A stretch of DNA of 64,000 nt from Arenimonas sp. (GTDB taxonomy: Bacteria; Pseudomonadota; Alphaproteobacteria; Rhizobiales; Rhizobiaceae), in contig JAIBEK010000026.1 of NCBI GenBank assembly GCA_019459145.1, positions 1 through 64,000 on the forward strand. Direction: 5' to 3'. Position numbers and translations under genes: made by a program. Below, piece after piece: positions 21,142 through 31,930 of this stretch (positions within the stretch are counted from its first letter, which is position 1; the number at the start of each line of letters is the position of its first letter). The notes under the pieces were generated by a model. The model was not told where the DNA came from and did no database searches. It worked only from the letters and a program-made list of their open reading frames with translations.

Positions 21142-22041
21142 ATGGAACGGATTTTCGATCAGGACCTGGTGACGGCGAACCGGCTGCGCGCCCGTCGCCG
21201 GCTGGAGACGGGTACCGACTTCCTCCTGGAGATCGCGGCGCGCGAACTGTCCGAGCGCCTCTCCCTGGTCGAGCGCCGCTTCGAGCATGCGGTCGAGCTG
21301 CACGGCGCCACAGGCGCTACAGCGCGGCTGGCGCTCCAAACGGGCAAGATCGACACGCTCGACCGCATCGAGACCCATCAGGATTTCTCAGCCGACGGTG
21401 AAGCGCTCACCGAAGCGCCGTTCGAGGCCGTGCCGCTCGAACCGCAATCGGTCAATCTCGTTCTCTCGCCGCTGGCGCTGCACCTGACCAACGACACGCC
21501 GGGCGTGCTGGTACAGATCCGCCGCGCCTTGAAGCCCGACGGCCTGTTCCTCGCCGCCATCCCCGGTGCCGGCACGCTTGGCGAATTGCGCGACGTGCTC
21601 TTGACCACCGAGGTCGAGCTTTACGGCGGCGCCAGTCCCCGCGTCATTCCCTTCCCCGACATCCGCGACGTCGGCGGCCTGATGCAGCGCGCCGGATTTA
21701 CCCTGCCGGTGATCGACGAGGAGAGCTTCACCGTCCGCTACGACAACCTGTTCGCCCTGATGCGCGACCTCAAAGCCATGGGCATGGCCAACCCGCTCCT
21801 GGGCCGCAGCCGCAAGCCGGTCGGCCGTGCCTTCTTCCTCAAGGCCGCCCAGCGCTATGCCGAGCGCTACGCCGACCCGGACGGCCGTATCCGCGCCACC
21901 TTCTCGATCATCTTCGTCTCGGGCTGGGCGCCGCATGAAAGCCAGCAGAAGCCGTTGAAGCCGGGCTCGGCCAAGATGCGGCTGGCCGATGCGCTCGACC
22001 CGACACGGGGCCCTCGCCCGACCACGAAGGGGGATGGTTGA
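21142..22041 (+). CDS. SAM-dependent methyltransferase (BioC/NDUFAF5-like)
   Basis: MERIFDQDLVTANRLRARRRLE...VNLVLSPLALHLTNDTPGVLVQIRRALKPDGLFLAAIPGAGTLGELR. Confidence 0.85.
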   Translation: MERIFDQDLVTANRLRARRRLETGTDFLLEIAARELSERLSLVERRFEHAVELHGATGATARLALQTGKIDTLDRIETHQDFSADGEALTEAPFEAVPLEPQSVNLVLSPLALHLTNDTPGVLVQIRRALKPDGLFLAAIPGAGTLGELRDVLLTTEVELYGGASPRVIPFPDIRDVGGLMQRAGFTLPVIDEESFTVRYDNLFALMRDLKAMGMANPLLGRSRKPVGRAFFLKAAQRYAERYADPDGRIRATFSIIFVSGWAPHESQQKPLKPGSAKMRLADALDPTRGPRPTTKGDG

Positions 22042-22120
22042 CAAAGCCGCTCTCGCCGATGGTGTGCATCGCGCGCGGCTTCGGGGCGCGATGCGCGCGT
22101 CGCGCAAAGGGCGCCTGTTT

Positions 22121-22288
22121 TCAGGAACCGTTGAGGACCGTGGCGATCCTCTGGAACATCGCGGCCAGCGAATCGGAGAAGGCGCCGAAGCCGAGGATGA
22201 GCGCCAGGCCGATGATCGCGGCGATCAGGCCGTATTCGATGGCTGTGGCCGCCCGGCGGTCGGCGATGAACTTCAAAACGAGATGCAT
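22121..22288 (-). CDS. Flp family type IVb pilin
   Basis: MHLVLKFIADRRAATAIEYGLIAAIIGLALILGFGAFSDSLAAMFQRIATVLNG; classic Flp cleavage/hydrophobic motif. Confidence 0.9.
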   Translation of the reverse strand: MHLVLKFIADRRAATAIEYGLIAAIIGLALILGFGAFSDSLAAMFQRIATVLNGS

Positions 22289-22349
22289 GCTCTCTCCTGA
22301 TGGCATGTCGACGCCGCTCACGACGCTCCCGGCCCGGCGGGCGTGCCGA

Positions 22350-22655
22350 TCAGCAGCCGTCGCCGACGATGCAGACGGATCCCGGCGTTTCCTGAAGCAC
22401 GCTGCGGCGAATGGTATAGCGCTTGCTCCCGTCCGATCGGCCGATCGAGCCGGTGCTCATCATGTCGACCTGATCCGGCTGATAGGCCAGGCTCCGCTTG
22501 TCGGTGCGGTCGGCGAGCATGGGGGTGATGACGAGCGACAAGGCGATCGCCGCCATGCCGAACAGCAGCGCGATGTTGAGTACGCCGGTCTTGCCGGACA
22601 GATGCGAAGACCGTTCTCTCGACCGCACGGTCTTCCAGAAATCCTCGTTTGCCAT
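22350..22655 (-). CDS. Small single-TM hypothetical protein
   Basis: MANEDFWKTVRSRERSSHLSGKTGVLNIALLFGMAAIALSLVITPMLADR...; one TM segment, located just upstream of the pilin gene. Confidence 0.65.
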   Translation of the reverse strand: MANEDFWKTVRSRERSSHLSGKTGVLNIALLFGMAAIALSLVITPMLADRTDKRSLAYQPDQVDMMSTGSIGRSDGSKRYTIRRSVLQETPGSVCIVGDGC

Positions 22656-22758
22656 GTTCCGCTCCACACACACGCTTCGAACGCATGAACAACAAAACCG
22701 AGGTTTGCCCCAGGCCCGTAAACTTTGCGTTAAGAACGTCGGCAAATTTTGGAAAGAG

Positions 22759-23172
22759 CTAAAGAAGATCCTGGAGGAAAGGAATCAGCGGCTCGTCGGC
22801 CGGCGGCATGGGATAATCGCGCAGCGCCTTGGAGCGCACCCATTTCACCGCCTGCCCCTCGCGGCCATGGGCGATGCCCTCGTAGCGCCGGCAGATGTAG
22901 AGGGGCATCAAAAGGTGGAAGGTCTCGTAGGTATGGCTGGCGAAGGTCAAAGGCGCCAGGCACGGCACCTTGGTCACGACCCCGAGTTCCTCCTCGAGTT
23001 CGCGGACCAGCGTCTCCTCCGGTGTTTCCCCGGCCTCGACCTTGCCGCCGGGAAATTCCCACAGCCCGGCGAGCGACTTGCCTTCGGGACGCTGCGCCAG
23101 AAGAATGCGATTGTCGGCATCGACCAGCGCGCAGGCCGCGACGAGCAGGATCGGCTTGCCGGCATTGCTCAT
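22759..23172 (-). CDS. mutT: (Deoxy)nucleoside triphosphate pyrophosphohydrolase, MutT
   Basis: Nudix box GGKVEAGETPEETLVRELEEELGV. Confidence 0.93.
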   Translation of the reverse strand: MSNAGKPILLVAACALVDADNRILLAQRPEGKSLAGLWEFPGGKVEAGETPEETLVRELEEELGVVTKVPCLAPLTFASHTYETFHLLMPLYICRRYEGIAHGREGQAVKWVRSKALRDYPMPPADEPLIPFLQDLL

Positions 23173-23951
23173 GCGGAAGGCCCCTTGCGCCAATAGGCGT
23201 AGCGATAGGCCTCGGTGAAGCCCAGTTTCGAATAGAGCGCCATTGCCGGCGCATTGTCCGCCAGGACCTGCAGCCAGGCGGTTCTCGCCCCGCGCATCCG
23301 CGCCCAGCGCAGCGCCGCCGTGACGATCTCGAGCCCGAGGCCGCGCTGGCGCTGATCGGCCTTGACGGCAAGCGACATGATGCCGGCCAGGTCGTTGTCC
23401 TGCACGCAGAGCGCCACGGCCACCGGTCCGGCATCCTTGTCCTCGATGACGAACAGCCCGGTCGGTGGCTTGATCGAACTCACCACCTCGGCAAGCGCGG
23501 GTTTAAGCGCCGGGTCGCTGCCATGCACCAGGAGATCGGCATCGACGTAGCGACCGACGTCATGGCTCGGCAGATGATCGAGGGTGCCTTCGGGCAGCTC
23601 GATCCTGGTCAGGTCGAGCGTCAGGGTCACCACCTCTTCGAACCGCTCCCAGCCATCGGCCTGCATGAGGTCGATCAACGGCTTCGGCGTCAAGGGCGTC
23701 TCGCGCACCAGGATCGGCCGGCCATGGGCCTCGAATCGGCGCGCCGCCTTCTGAAGCCGGATGGCGATGTCGCGGCTGTCGGACGGATCGAGCGCGACGA
23801 CGCAGTTCAGCCGCTTCGACGGGTGACCGCCGGAAAGACGGACCTGCCAGCTGCCGTCATACTGCACGGATGTCGCGGGCCAGGCGCGAAAGCCGACGGC
23901 TTCGAGGCGCCGGACGAGCGGCAGGTTCTGATCGGTGTCGGCCTGGGGCAT
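23169..23951 (-). CDS. GNAT family N-acetyltransferase
   Basis: C-terminal SLAVKADQRQRGLGLEIVTAALRWARMRGARTAWLQVLADNAPAMALYSKLGFTEAYRYAYWRK. Confidence 0.9.
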   Translation of the reverse strand: MPQADTDQNLPLVRRLEAVGFRAWPATSVQYDGSWQVRLSGGHPSKRLNCVVALDPSDSRDIAIRLQKAARRFEAHGRPILVRETPLTPKPLIDLMQADGWERFEEVVTLTLDLTRIELPEGTLDHLPSHDVGRYVDADLLVHGSDPALKPALAEVVSSIKPPTGLFVIEDKDAGPVAVALCVQDNDLAGIMSLAVKADQRQRGLGLEIVTAALRWARMRGARTAWLQVLADNAPAMALYSKLGFTEAYRYAYWRKGPSA

Positions 23952-23959
23952 CGCGGCGA

Positions 23960-25201
23960 TCAACTCCGGTAATCGCCGTTGATCGCCACATATTCCTTGG
24001 TGAGGTCGCAGGTCCAGACCGTCGCCTTGCCCTCGCCAAGCCCGATATCGACGCGGACCGGAATGTCCTCGCGCTGCATCACGGCAGTCGTCGCCTCTTC
24101 GGAATAGGCCGGGTCGCGCTCGCCGTTGACGGCGACACGGATATCGCCGAACCAGATCGCCAGCCGGTCGCGGTCGGCCATTTCGCCGGACTTGCCGACC
24201 GCCATGACGATGCGGCCCCAATTGGCGTCTTCGCCGGCAACCGCGGTCTTGACCAGCGGCGAATTGGCGATCGACAGCGCGATCTTCTTCGCGGCGAGAT
24301 CGCTCTCGGCACCGGTCACGGTGATCTCGACCATCTTGCGGGCGCCCTCGCCGTCGCGCACCACCTGCAACGCCAGGTCCTTGAGCAGGTCATTGAGCGC
24401 CCGCTTGAAGCCGGAAAGCGCCGGATCATCAGCGGTCTCGATCGTCTTCTGCCCGTCGGCCGAGGCCGCGCCGGTGGCAAACAGCATCAGCGTGTCGGAA
24501 GTCGAGGTATCGCTGTCGACGGTGATGGAATTGAAGGTCGGATCGACGCCGGCCGAAAGCAGGCCCTGCAGCGCGGGGGCGGCAATATCGGCGTCGGTGA
24601 CGACGAAGGACAGCATGGTCGCCATGTCCGGCGCGATCATGCCCGCACCCTTGGCGATGCCGTTGATCGTCACCGTGACGCCGCCGATCTCGGTCGTGCG
24701 CGTCGCCACCTTGGGATAAGTGTCGGTGGTCATGATCGCCTTGGCCGCTTCCAGCCAGAAATCGCCCGTGGCCCCCTTGGCCATGTCGCCGAGAACGCCG
24801 GCGAACTTGGTGGCGTCGAGGGGTTCGCCGATCACGCCCGTGGAAGCGAGATAGATCTCGTTCTCGCCACAACCCAGCGCCGCTGACGCCGACTTCGCCG
24901 TAAGCTCGGTCGCCGCCTTGCCCTTCACGCCGGTGAACGCGTTGGCATTGCCGGAATTGACGACGACGCCGCGCGCCACGCCATGGGCGAGGTTGGTGCG
25001 GCAGAAATCGACCGGCGCCGACGGGCACTTCGACCGGGTGAACACGCCGGCGACCGCGGCCGGACGATCGAACGCCATCAGCAGCACGTCGGTGCGGTTC
25101 TTGTACTTGATGCCGGCGGCGGCGGTCGCCATGCGCAGACCGCGGATGGGCGGCATGTCCGGGTAGGACTTGGGGGCCAGGGGGGAAACGGTTGCGCTCA
25201 T
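23960..25201 (-). CDS. argJ: Bifunctional glutamate N-acetyltransferase / amino-acid acetyltransferase
   Basis: Autoprocessing site [17 protein letters not shown]-terminal ...VAINGDYRS. Confidence 0.96.
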   Translation of the reverse strand: MSATVSPLAPKSYPDMPPIRGLRMATAAAGIKYKNRTDVLLMAFDRPAAVAGVFTRSKCPSAPVDFCRTNLAHGVARGVVVNSGNANAFTGVKGKAATELTAKSASAALGCGENEIYLASTGVIGEPLDATKFAGVLGDMAKGATGDFWLEAAKAIMTTDTYPKVATRTTEIGGVTVTINGIAKGAGMIAPDMATMLSFVVTDADIAAPALQGLLSAGVDPTFNSITVDSDTSTSDTLMLFATGAASADGQKTIETADDPALSGFKRALNDLLKDLALQVVRDGEGARKMVEITVTGAESDLAAKKIALSIANSPLVKTAVAGEDANWGRIVMAVGKSGEMADRDRLAIWFGDIRVAVNGERDPAYSEEATTAVMQREDIPVRVDIGLGEGKATVWTCDLTKEYVAINGDYRS

Positions 25202-25267
25202 CTTCGCTGCCTGCAATGAAGCGGGCCCGCCCAAATGCGGGCCCGTGTTTTCGATCGAAATCGCCGA

Positions 25268-26119
25268 TTACTGCTGCGGCTTGTTGACGTCCTCGTAGCC
25301 CTTGCGCAGCGCCTCGTCGAGGATCTCGACGGTCTGCTCGGCCTTGGCCTTCTCGATGATTTCGAGATACTTGTCGCGCATCACCAGCTGGCGAACCTGC
25401 TGGGCGACCGTTTCATAGGCCGGCGGAGCGGCGTCGCGCTTGTCCTCGAGCTTGATGACATGGAAGCCGAACTGGGTCTTGACCGGGGTCTTGGTGTAGG
25501 TGCCCTTCTCCATGGCGAAGGCGACCTCCTCGAATTCCGGAACCATGCGACCCTTGGTGAAGTATCCGAGATCACCACCTTCCGACTTGTTCGGGTCGGT
25601 CGACTTTTCCTTGGCGAGTTCGATGAAGTCCTTGCCGGCGTCGAGATCGGCGATGATCGCCTTGGCCTCTTCCTCGGTCTTCACCAGGATATGACGGGCG
25701 CTGACCTCCTCCTGCTTCGGCAGGGCGGCGATTTCCTTCTCGTAGCGGGCCTTCACATCGTCTTCGGTGACGGCATCGACGACATGTTTCTTGAAATAGA
25801 TGTTGTGCAATTCGCGGTCGGCGATGAAGGCCATGCGCTTCTTGAACTCGGCGTCGTCCTTCAGGCCTTCGCCATCGGCATTGCCGGCGAGCAGCTTGAC
25901 GTCGATCGCGCCGGACAGTGCGGCAACCTTCTTCTGCTCGTCCGGCAGCTGGGCAAGCTGCGGATCGAGATTGGCGATCGCCAAGTCGAGGTCCGACTGG
26001 GTGATTTCCAGCTTGCCGACCTTGGCGACGACGGCATCGGCGTCCTGGGCAAGAACCTGGCCCTGCAGCCCGATGAACGCAACGCAGGCGGCAAGCGCTA
26101 TTTTATGAAGACGAAGCAT
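25268..26119 (-). CDS. Parvulin-type peptidylprolyl isomerase (periplasmic)
   Basis: Signal peptide; SARHILVKTEEEAKAIIADLDAGKDFIELAKEKSTDPNKSEGGDLGYFTKGRMVPEFEEVAFAM. Confidence 0.94.
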   Translation of the reverse strand: MLRLHKIALAACVAFIGLQGQVLAQDADAVVAKVGKLEITQSDLDLAIANLDPQLAQLPDEQKKVAALSGAIDVKLLAGNADGEGLKDDAEFKKRMAFIADRELHNIYFKKHVVDAVTEDDVKARYEKEIAALPKQEEVSARHILVKTEEEAKAIIADLDAGKDFIELAKEKSTDPNKSEGGDLGYFTKGRMVPEFEEVAFAMEKGTYTKTPVKTQFGFHVIKLEDKRDAAPPAYETVAQQVRQLVMRDKYLEIIEKAKAEQTVEILDEALRKGYEDVNKPQQ

Positions 26120-26361
26120 AAGAAACCTTTCGGAAGGTGAACCGTTTCAAGACCGTTCAAATCGGGCGAAAAATTGTCAAACGCACGCCAGGCCGGGCTT
26201 CTCCGGCCGCCCTGTGGCGTTGACATCATTCGACCCCCCTCTTATCTGTCACGCAATCGCGCGTCCAGAGCCGTTTCCCGCTGCTCTGTGTCCAATCGCC
26301 GAAATTCTGCGGCTGGCAGGGGCGCGCAAAGAATATGACGAAGGTCAGAAAGGACCATCGA

Positions 26362-29079
26362 ATGGTCAGTCTTGGTGGGCTCGCCCGCAAACTCTTCGGT
26401 TCGGCCAATGAGCGCCGCATTCGCTCCTATCAGCCGAAGGTCGCCGCCATCAACGCGCTCGAAGAGAGCATGAAGGCGCTCACCGACGAGGCACTCGCCG
26501 GCAAGACGCAAGAGTTTCGCAAGATGCTGGCCGACGGCAAGTCGATCGACGACCTGCTGGTGCCTGCCTTTGCCGTTGCCCGCGAAGCCTCGCTCCGCGC
26601 GCTCGGCATGCGTCCGTTCGACGTGCAGCTGGTCGGCGCGATGATCCTCAACGACAACGCCATCGCCGAGATGAAGACGGGTGAAGGCAAGACGCTGGTG
26701 GCGACGCTCGCCGTCTACTTGAACGCACTTGCCGGCAAGGGCGTGCATGTCGTGACCGTCAACGACTACCTCGCCAAGCGCGACTCGATGACCATGGGCA
26801 GGCTCTACAGCTTCCTCGGCCTCACCACCGGCGTCATCGTCCACGGCATCACCGACGACGAACGTCGCGCGGCCTACGCCTGCGACATCACCTACGCCAC
26901 CAACAACGAACTCGGCTTCGACTATCTGCGCGACAACATGAAGTACGAGCGCGGCCAGATGGTCCAGCGCGGCCACAATTACGCGATCGTCGACGAAGTG
27001 GACTCGATCCTGGTCGACGAAGCCCGCACGCCGCTGATCATTTCCGGCCCGCTCGACGACCGCTCCGATCTCTACACCACGATCGACGCCTTCATCCCGC
27101 TTCTGTCGGAAGAGGACTACGAAATCGACGAGAAGCAGCGCTCGGCCAACTTCTCGGAAGTCGGCACCGAGAAGCTCGAGAACCTGCTGCGCGAAGCCAA
27201 CCTGTTGAAGGGCGCGTCGCTCTACGATGTCGAGAACGTCGCGATCGTTCACCACATCAACAATGCGCTCAAGGCCCACAAGCTGTTTTCGCGTGACAAG
27301 GACTACATCGTCCGCAACGATGAAATCGTCATCATCGACGAATTTACCGGCCGCATGATGCCCGGGCGCCGCTATTCCGAAGGCCAGCACCAGGCGCTCG
27401 AAGCCAAGGAAAAGGTACAGATCCAGCCGGAAAACCAGACGCTGGCCTCGATCACCTTCCAGAACTATTTCCGCATGTACGGCAAGCTCGCCGGCATGAC
27501 CGGCACGGCCTCGACCGAGGCGGAGGAATTCCAGAACATCTACGGGCTGGAAGTGTTCGAAGTGCCGACCAACCTGCCGATCCAGCGTATCGACGAGGAT
27601 GACGAGGTCTACCGGACCTTCGACGAGAAGTTCAAGGCGATCATCGACGAGATCAAGGCCGCCAGCGAGCGCAACCAGCCGGTTCTGGTCGGCACCACCT
27701 CGATCGAGAAGTCCGAGCTTCTGGCCACCATGCTGAGCGCCAGCGGCTTCAAGGATTTCAAGGTCCTGAACGCCCGCTATCACGAGCAGGAAGCCTATAT
27801 CGTCAGCCAGGCCGGCGTTCCCGGCGCCGTCACCATCGCCACCAACATGGCCGGCCGCGGCACCGACATCCAGCTCGGCGGCAATATCGACATGCGTCTC
27901 GAGCATGAGCTCGAAGGCATGGAGCCGGGCGCCGAACGCGACGCCAAGGCCGCCGCGATCAAGGCCGAGGTGGCCGAACTGAAGGCCAAGGCGCTCGCCG
28001 CCGGCGGCCTTTACGTGATCGCCACCGAGCGCCACGAGAGCCGACGCATCGACAACCAGCTGCGCGGCCGCTCCGGCCGTCAGGGCGACCCGGGCCGCTC
28101 CAAGTTCTACCTGTCGCTGCAGGACGACCTGATGCGCATCTTCGGTTCCGACCGCATGGATTCGATGCTGCAGAAGCTCGGCCTCAAGGAAGGCGAGGCG
28201 ATCGTCCATCCGTGGATCAACAAGGCGCTGGAACGCGCCCAGAAGAAGGTCGAGGCGCGCAACTTCGACACCCGCAAGAACCTGCTGAAATACGACGACG
28301 TGCTGAACGACCAGCGCAAGGTGATCTTCGAGCAGCGCATCGAGCTGATGGACGCGACCGACGTGTCCGGCACGATCGAGGACATGCGCCACGAAGTCAT
28401 CGAGAGCATGGTGCGCACGCACATCCCCGAGCGCGCCTATGTCGAGCAGTGGGACGTGCCCGGCCTCAAGCAGCAGGTTGCCGTCACCCTCAATCTCGAT
28501 CTGCCGATCGAGGCCTGGGCGGCCGAGGAGGGCATTGCCGAGGACGACATGGTGGCCCGCATCACCGAAGCCGCCGACAAGGCGATGGCCGACAAGGCCG
28601 AGCGGTTCGGCGCGGAGATCATGGGCTATGTCGAGCGCTCGGTCGTCCTCCAGACGATCGACAACCTGTGGCGCGAGCACATCGTCAACCTCGACCACCT
28701 GCGCTCGGTCGTCGGCTTCCGCGGCTATGCCCAGCGCGACCCGCTGCAGGAATACAAGGCCGAAGCCTTCGAGCTGTTCCAGGCGCTGCTCGCCAACCTG
28801 CGCGACGCCGTCACCACCCAGATGATGCGTGTCGAACTGGTTCGGGAAGCCCCGCCGGCGCCGACCGTGCCGCAAATGGAAGGCCATCACGTCGATGCCA
28901 CCACTGGCGAGGACGATTTTGGCGAAGGCTCGGTTACCGCCGCCCTTCCCTTCGTCGAACCGGAAAATCGCGACCCGAACGATCCCTCGTCCTGGGGTCG
29001 GGTCGGGCGTAACGATGCCTGCCCCTGCGGTTCGGGCAAGAAATACAAGCACTGCCACGGCGCCTACGAGAACGCCTGA
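26362..29079 (+). CDS. secA: Preprotein translocase subunit SecA
   Basis: [44 protein letters not shown]-terminal [18 protein letters not shown]. Confidence 0.98.
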   Translation: MVSLGGLARKLFGSANERRIRSYQPKVAAINALEESMKALTDEALAGKTQEFRKMLADGKSIDDLLVPAFAVAREASLRALGMRPFDVQLVGAMILNDNAIAEMKTGEGKTLVATLAVYLNALAGKGVHVVTVNDYLAKRDSMTMGRLYSFLGLTTGVIVHGITDDERRAAYACDITYATNNELGFDYLRDNMKYERGQMVQRGHNYAIVDEVDSILVDEARTPLIISGPLDDRSDLYTTIDAFIPLLSEEDYEIDEKQRSANFSEVGTEKLENLLREANLLKGASLYDVENVAIVHHINNALKAHKLFSRDKDYIVRNDEIVIIDEFTGRMMPGRRYSEGQHQALEAKEKVQIQPENQTLASITFQNYFRMYGKLAGMTGTASTEAEEFQNIYGLEVFEVPTNLPIQRIDEDDEVYRTFDEKFKAIIDEIKAASERNQPVLVGTTSIEKSELLATMLSASGFKDFKVLNARYHEQEAYIVSQAGVPGAVTIATNMAGRGTDIQLGGNIDMRLEHELEGMEPGAERDAKAAAIKAEVAELKAKALAAGGLYVIATERHESRRIDNQLRGRSGRQGDPGRSKFYLSLQDDLMRIFGSDRMDSMLQKLGLKEGEAIVHPWINKALERAQKKVEARNFDTRKNLLKYDDVLNDQRKVIFEQRIELMDATDVSGTIEDMRHEVIESMVRTHIPERAYVEQWDVPGLKQQVAVTLNLDLPIEAWAAEEGIAEDDMVARITEAADKAMADKAERFGAEIMGYVERSVVLQTIDNLWREHIVNLDHLRSVVGFRGYAQRDPLQEYKAEAFELFQALLANLRDAVTTQMMRVELVREAPPAPTVPQMEGHHVDATTGEDDFGEGSVTAALPFVEPENRDPNDPSSWGRVGRNDACPCGSGKKYKHCHGAYENA

Positions 29080-29111
29080 CCGGCGGTCACGATAGGGTGA
29101 TGGATTGCCAG

Positions 29112-29133
29112 AAGGCGGCCGAAAGGTCGCCTT
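29112..29133 (+). terminator. Rho-independent terminator after secA
   Basis: AAGGCGGCC-GAAA-GGTCGCCTT followed by TTCG. Confidence 0.7.
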
Positions 29134-29230
29134 TTCGCTATCTTCGCGGGCGAAGAGCGAACCGTTTCTTAACCGTGATCTGACAAGATCGGCGCTGTTA
29201 TTGCGTCACCAGCGGACCTTGTTGTCGATC

Positions 29231-30634
29231 ATGGCGGTCATCCACACTGCGGAGAAATTGCTGCCATCCGGCCTCCATCCGGCATTGCACAAGCTCGTCT
29301 CGGCGCTGTCGCGCCAGGACGAGACGGCGCGTGCCCAGCGCATGGCGCTGATCGCCTTTGCCATCCGCGTCGTCTCCGCCGCCATCGCCTTCGGCTCGCA
29401 GATCATCCAGGCGCGCCTGATGGGCGAGTTCGAATACGGCATATTCGTCTTCGTCTGGGTTCTGGTCGTGCTTTTCGGCAACCTCTCCTGCCTCGGCTTC
29501 CACACCGCCGTCATCCGCTTCCTGCCGCAGTATGACGCCCGCGACGCCCGCGACGAGATCCGCGGGCTGACGATGACCGCCAGGGTCTTCTCGATCGGCT
29601 CGGCCAGCGCGCTCGCCCTCATCGGCTTTGCCGTGCTGCACTTCTTTGGCGAGGCGATCGAGGCCTACTACATGATCCCGCTGTTCCTCGGCCTCCTGGC
29701 GCTGCCGATGATCGCGCTCGGCGACGTGCTGGACGGCACGGCGCGGGCCAATAGCTGGCCGGTGGCGGCCCTTTCCCCGACCTATATCGTCCGCCCGCTG
29801 TTGATCCTCGGCTTCATGCTGGCGGCGGTCGCCCTCGGCGCGCCGCATACCGCGACGACGGCGATGCAGGCGGCGCTCGCCGCGACCTATGTGACGAGCC
29901 TCGGCCAGTTCCTCACCATCGACCGCAGGCTCCAGCAGCGCTACATCGCCGGACCGCGCAAGATCGACTTCCTCGCCTGGTTCAAGGTGGCGCTGCCGAT
30001 CTTCCTGATCGACGGATTCGGCTTCCTGCTGACCAATTCCGACGTCGTCGTGGTCGGACTCTATCTCGAGCCGGACCAGGTGGCGATCTACTTCGCCGCC
30101 GCCAAGACCATGGCGCTGGTGCAGTTCGTCTTCTTCGCGGTCAAGGCCGCCGCCGCCCCGCGCTTCGCGGCGATGATGGCCGACGACGATCTGCGCCCGC
30201 TCGCCGTCTTTGCCGGCACCACCGTACGCTGGAGCTTCTGGCCCTCTCTGGTCGTCGGCCTGACCGTACTTGCCGCCGGCAATCTGCTGCTGTCGCTGTT
30301 CGGCAATGCGTTTACCGCCGGCTACTGGCTGATGGCGATCCTGTTTGCCGGCAGCCTGTCGAAGGCGATCGTCGGCCCCGGCGAGGTGCTGCTGACCATG
30401 GCCGGCAAGCAGCGGCTGTGCGTGCTGGTCTATGTCGCCGCACTTGCCGCCAATATCGGCCTCAACGTGACGATGATCCCACTCTATGGCCTGACCGGCG
30501 CGGCCGCCGCGACCGCCGCGGCGATGATGGTCGAGGCGGTTCTGCTGCATCTGGCCGTGCGCTCCTCGCTCGGCATCGTACTCTTCGCCTTTGCCGACCC
30601 GCTGGCGATCCTGAACAAGACGAGGACGTCCTGA
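29231..30634 (+). CDS. Lipopolysaccharide/oligosaccharide flippase (Wzx/MurJ-like MOP superfamily)
   Basis: Polytopic; start MAVIHTAEKLLPSG; MOP-like repeats (GNLSCLGFHTAVIRFLPQYDARD). Confidence 0.85.
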   Translation: MAVIHTAEKLLPSGLHPALHKLVSALSRQDETARAQRMALIAFAIRVVSAAIAFGSQIIQARLMGEFEYGIFVFVWVLVVLFGNLSCLGFHTAVIRFLPQYDARDARDEIRGLTMTARVFSIGSASALALIGFAVLHFFGEAIEAYYMIPLFLGLLALPMIALGDVLDGTARANSWPVAALSPTYIVRPLLILGFMLAAVALGAPHTATTAMQAALAATYVTSLGQFLTIDRRLQQRYIAGPRKIDFLAWFKVALPIFLIDGFGFLLTNSDVVVVGLYLEPDQVAIYFAAAKTMALVQFVFFAVKAAAAPRFAAMMADDDLRPLAVFAGTTVRWSFWPSLVVGLTVLAAGNLLLSLFGNAFTAGYWLMAILFAGSLSKAIVGPGEVLLTMAGKQRLCVLVYVAALAANIGLNVTMIPLYGLTGAAAATAAAMMVEAVLLHLAVRSSLGIVLFAFADPLAILNKTRTS

Positions 30635-30636
30635 TC

Positions 30637-31914
30637 ATGGTGGAACCACCGATCTACAGCGAGAGCATGAACAGCAATGCCAACCGGCTGGTCGGCACGC
30701 TGGCGGGCGAGACCGACGGTCGTCCCGCCGCCGACCTGCGCCTCGACGTCGGCCGACCCGGCCGGCAGCTCAGCCTTTATCCCGGTCGCGTCGGCTACGA
30801 CCTACAGGAGGAACTCGACTTCCTCACCTATCGCGTGATGGAGGCCAATGTCTTCTTCGCCCCGCGTTTCCTCGCGCCTGCCATGCCGCGGCTCGAGGAA
30901 AGGCAGATCCGGCTTGCCGTCCTGCGTGACGAGGATGCGCGCCGCAGCCGCGTGCGCCTGATGATGCCGTTCTCCGTCGAAAAGCCCGGCTTTTCCGTCG
31001 GCCCGTCGATCCTGCGGATCTGGTCCAATCCGTTCGGCCCGCTCGGCACGCCGCTGGTCGATGCCGAGGGCGCGGCCGAGACGATCGACAACATGCTGGA
31101 GGCCCTCGCCCGGCCGGAAGCCCGCTTGCCGGGTGTGCTGGTGCTGCCGGATTTGCGCCTCAACGGCCGGTTTGCCCAATTGCTGAAAGCGGTGGCGATC
31201 GGCCGCGACCTGCCGCTGACGGTTACCAACACCTTCGAGCGACCCATGCTGCAAAGCGAGGAGGACGGCGACGCCTATCTCAAGACGACGATCGCCAAGA
31301 ACCACCTGCGCGACATGCGCCGGCAGTTCCGCCTGCTGGGAGAACAGGGACGCGTGAGCTACAACGTCGCCCGCCAGCCCGACGATATCCGCCTGCGCAT
31401 GGAGGAGTTCCTGGCGCTCGAGGCCAGCGGCTGGAAGGGGCGCAAGCGCTCCGCCATGGTCATGGACCGCTTCCGCGCCGCCTTTGCCCGCGAGGCGATC
31501 ACCAACCTGGCCGAAGTCGACGCCGTGCGCATTCACACGCTCGACCTCGACGGCCGGGCGATCGCCTCGATGGTGGTGTTCATCATGGCCGGCGAGGCCT
31601 ATACGTGGAAGACCGCCTATGACGAGCGCTATGCCCGTTTCTCGCCGGGCAAGCTGCTGCTCGCCGACCTGACCGACTGGCATCTCGACGACGCCAATAT
31701 CGAGCGCACCGACAGTTGCGCCGTGCCGGATCATCCGATCATGAGCCGGTTCTGGAAGGAGCGCGAGGAGATGGGAACGCTGCTGATCGGCCTGAAGCCC
31801 AATACCGACCGCGACATGCGCCAGGCAGCGACCCAGTTGCACCTCTACCGCAACACCCGCAACCTCGCCCGCATCCTGCGCGACAAGATCCTGTCGCGCC
31901 GCTTCAACGACTGA
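30637..31914 (+). CDS. GNAT (BioF2-like/FemAB-type) acetyltransferase
   Basis: GWKGRKRSAMVMDRFRAAFAREAITNL...GRAIASMVVFIMAGEAYTWKTAYDERYARFSPGKLLLADL; start 2 bp after the flippase stop. Confidence 0.82.
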   Translation: MVEPPIYSESMNSNANRLVGTLAGETDGRPAADLRLDVGRPGRQLSLYPGRVGYDLQEELDFLTYRVMEANVFFAPRFLAPAMPRLEERQIRLAVLRDEDARRSRVRLMMPFSVEKPGFSVGPSILRIWSNPFGPLGTPLVDAEGAAETIDNMLEALARPEARLPGVLVLPDLRLNGRFAQLLKAVAIGRDLPLTVTNTFERPMLQSEEDGDAYLKTTIAKNHLRDMRRQFRLLGEQGRVSYNVARQPDDIRLRMEEFLALEASGWKGRKRSAMVMDRFRAAFAREAITNLAEVDAVRIHTLDLDGRAIASMVVFIMAGEAYTWKTAYDERYARFSPGKLLLADLTDWHLDDANIERTDSCAVPDHPIMSRFWKEREEMGTLLIGLKPNTDRDMRQAATQLHLYRNTRNLARILRDKILSRRFND

Positions 31915-31930
31915 GCGCCCCCCACAGAGC

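Noticed and set aside
26242-29058. 938-aa ORF antisense to secA
   Set aside because: Low-complexity composition (D/V/H/L-rich) typical of the antisense frame of a high-GC gene; secA on the other strand is unambiguous.
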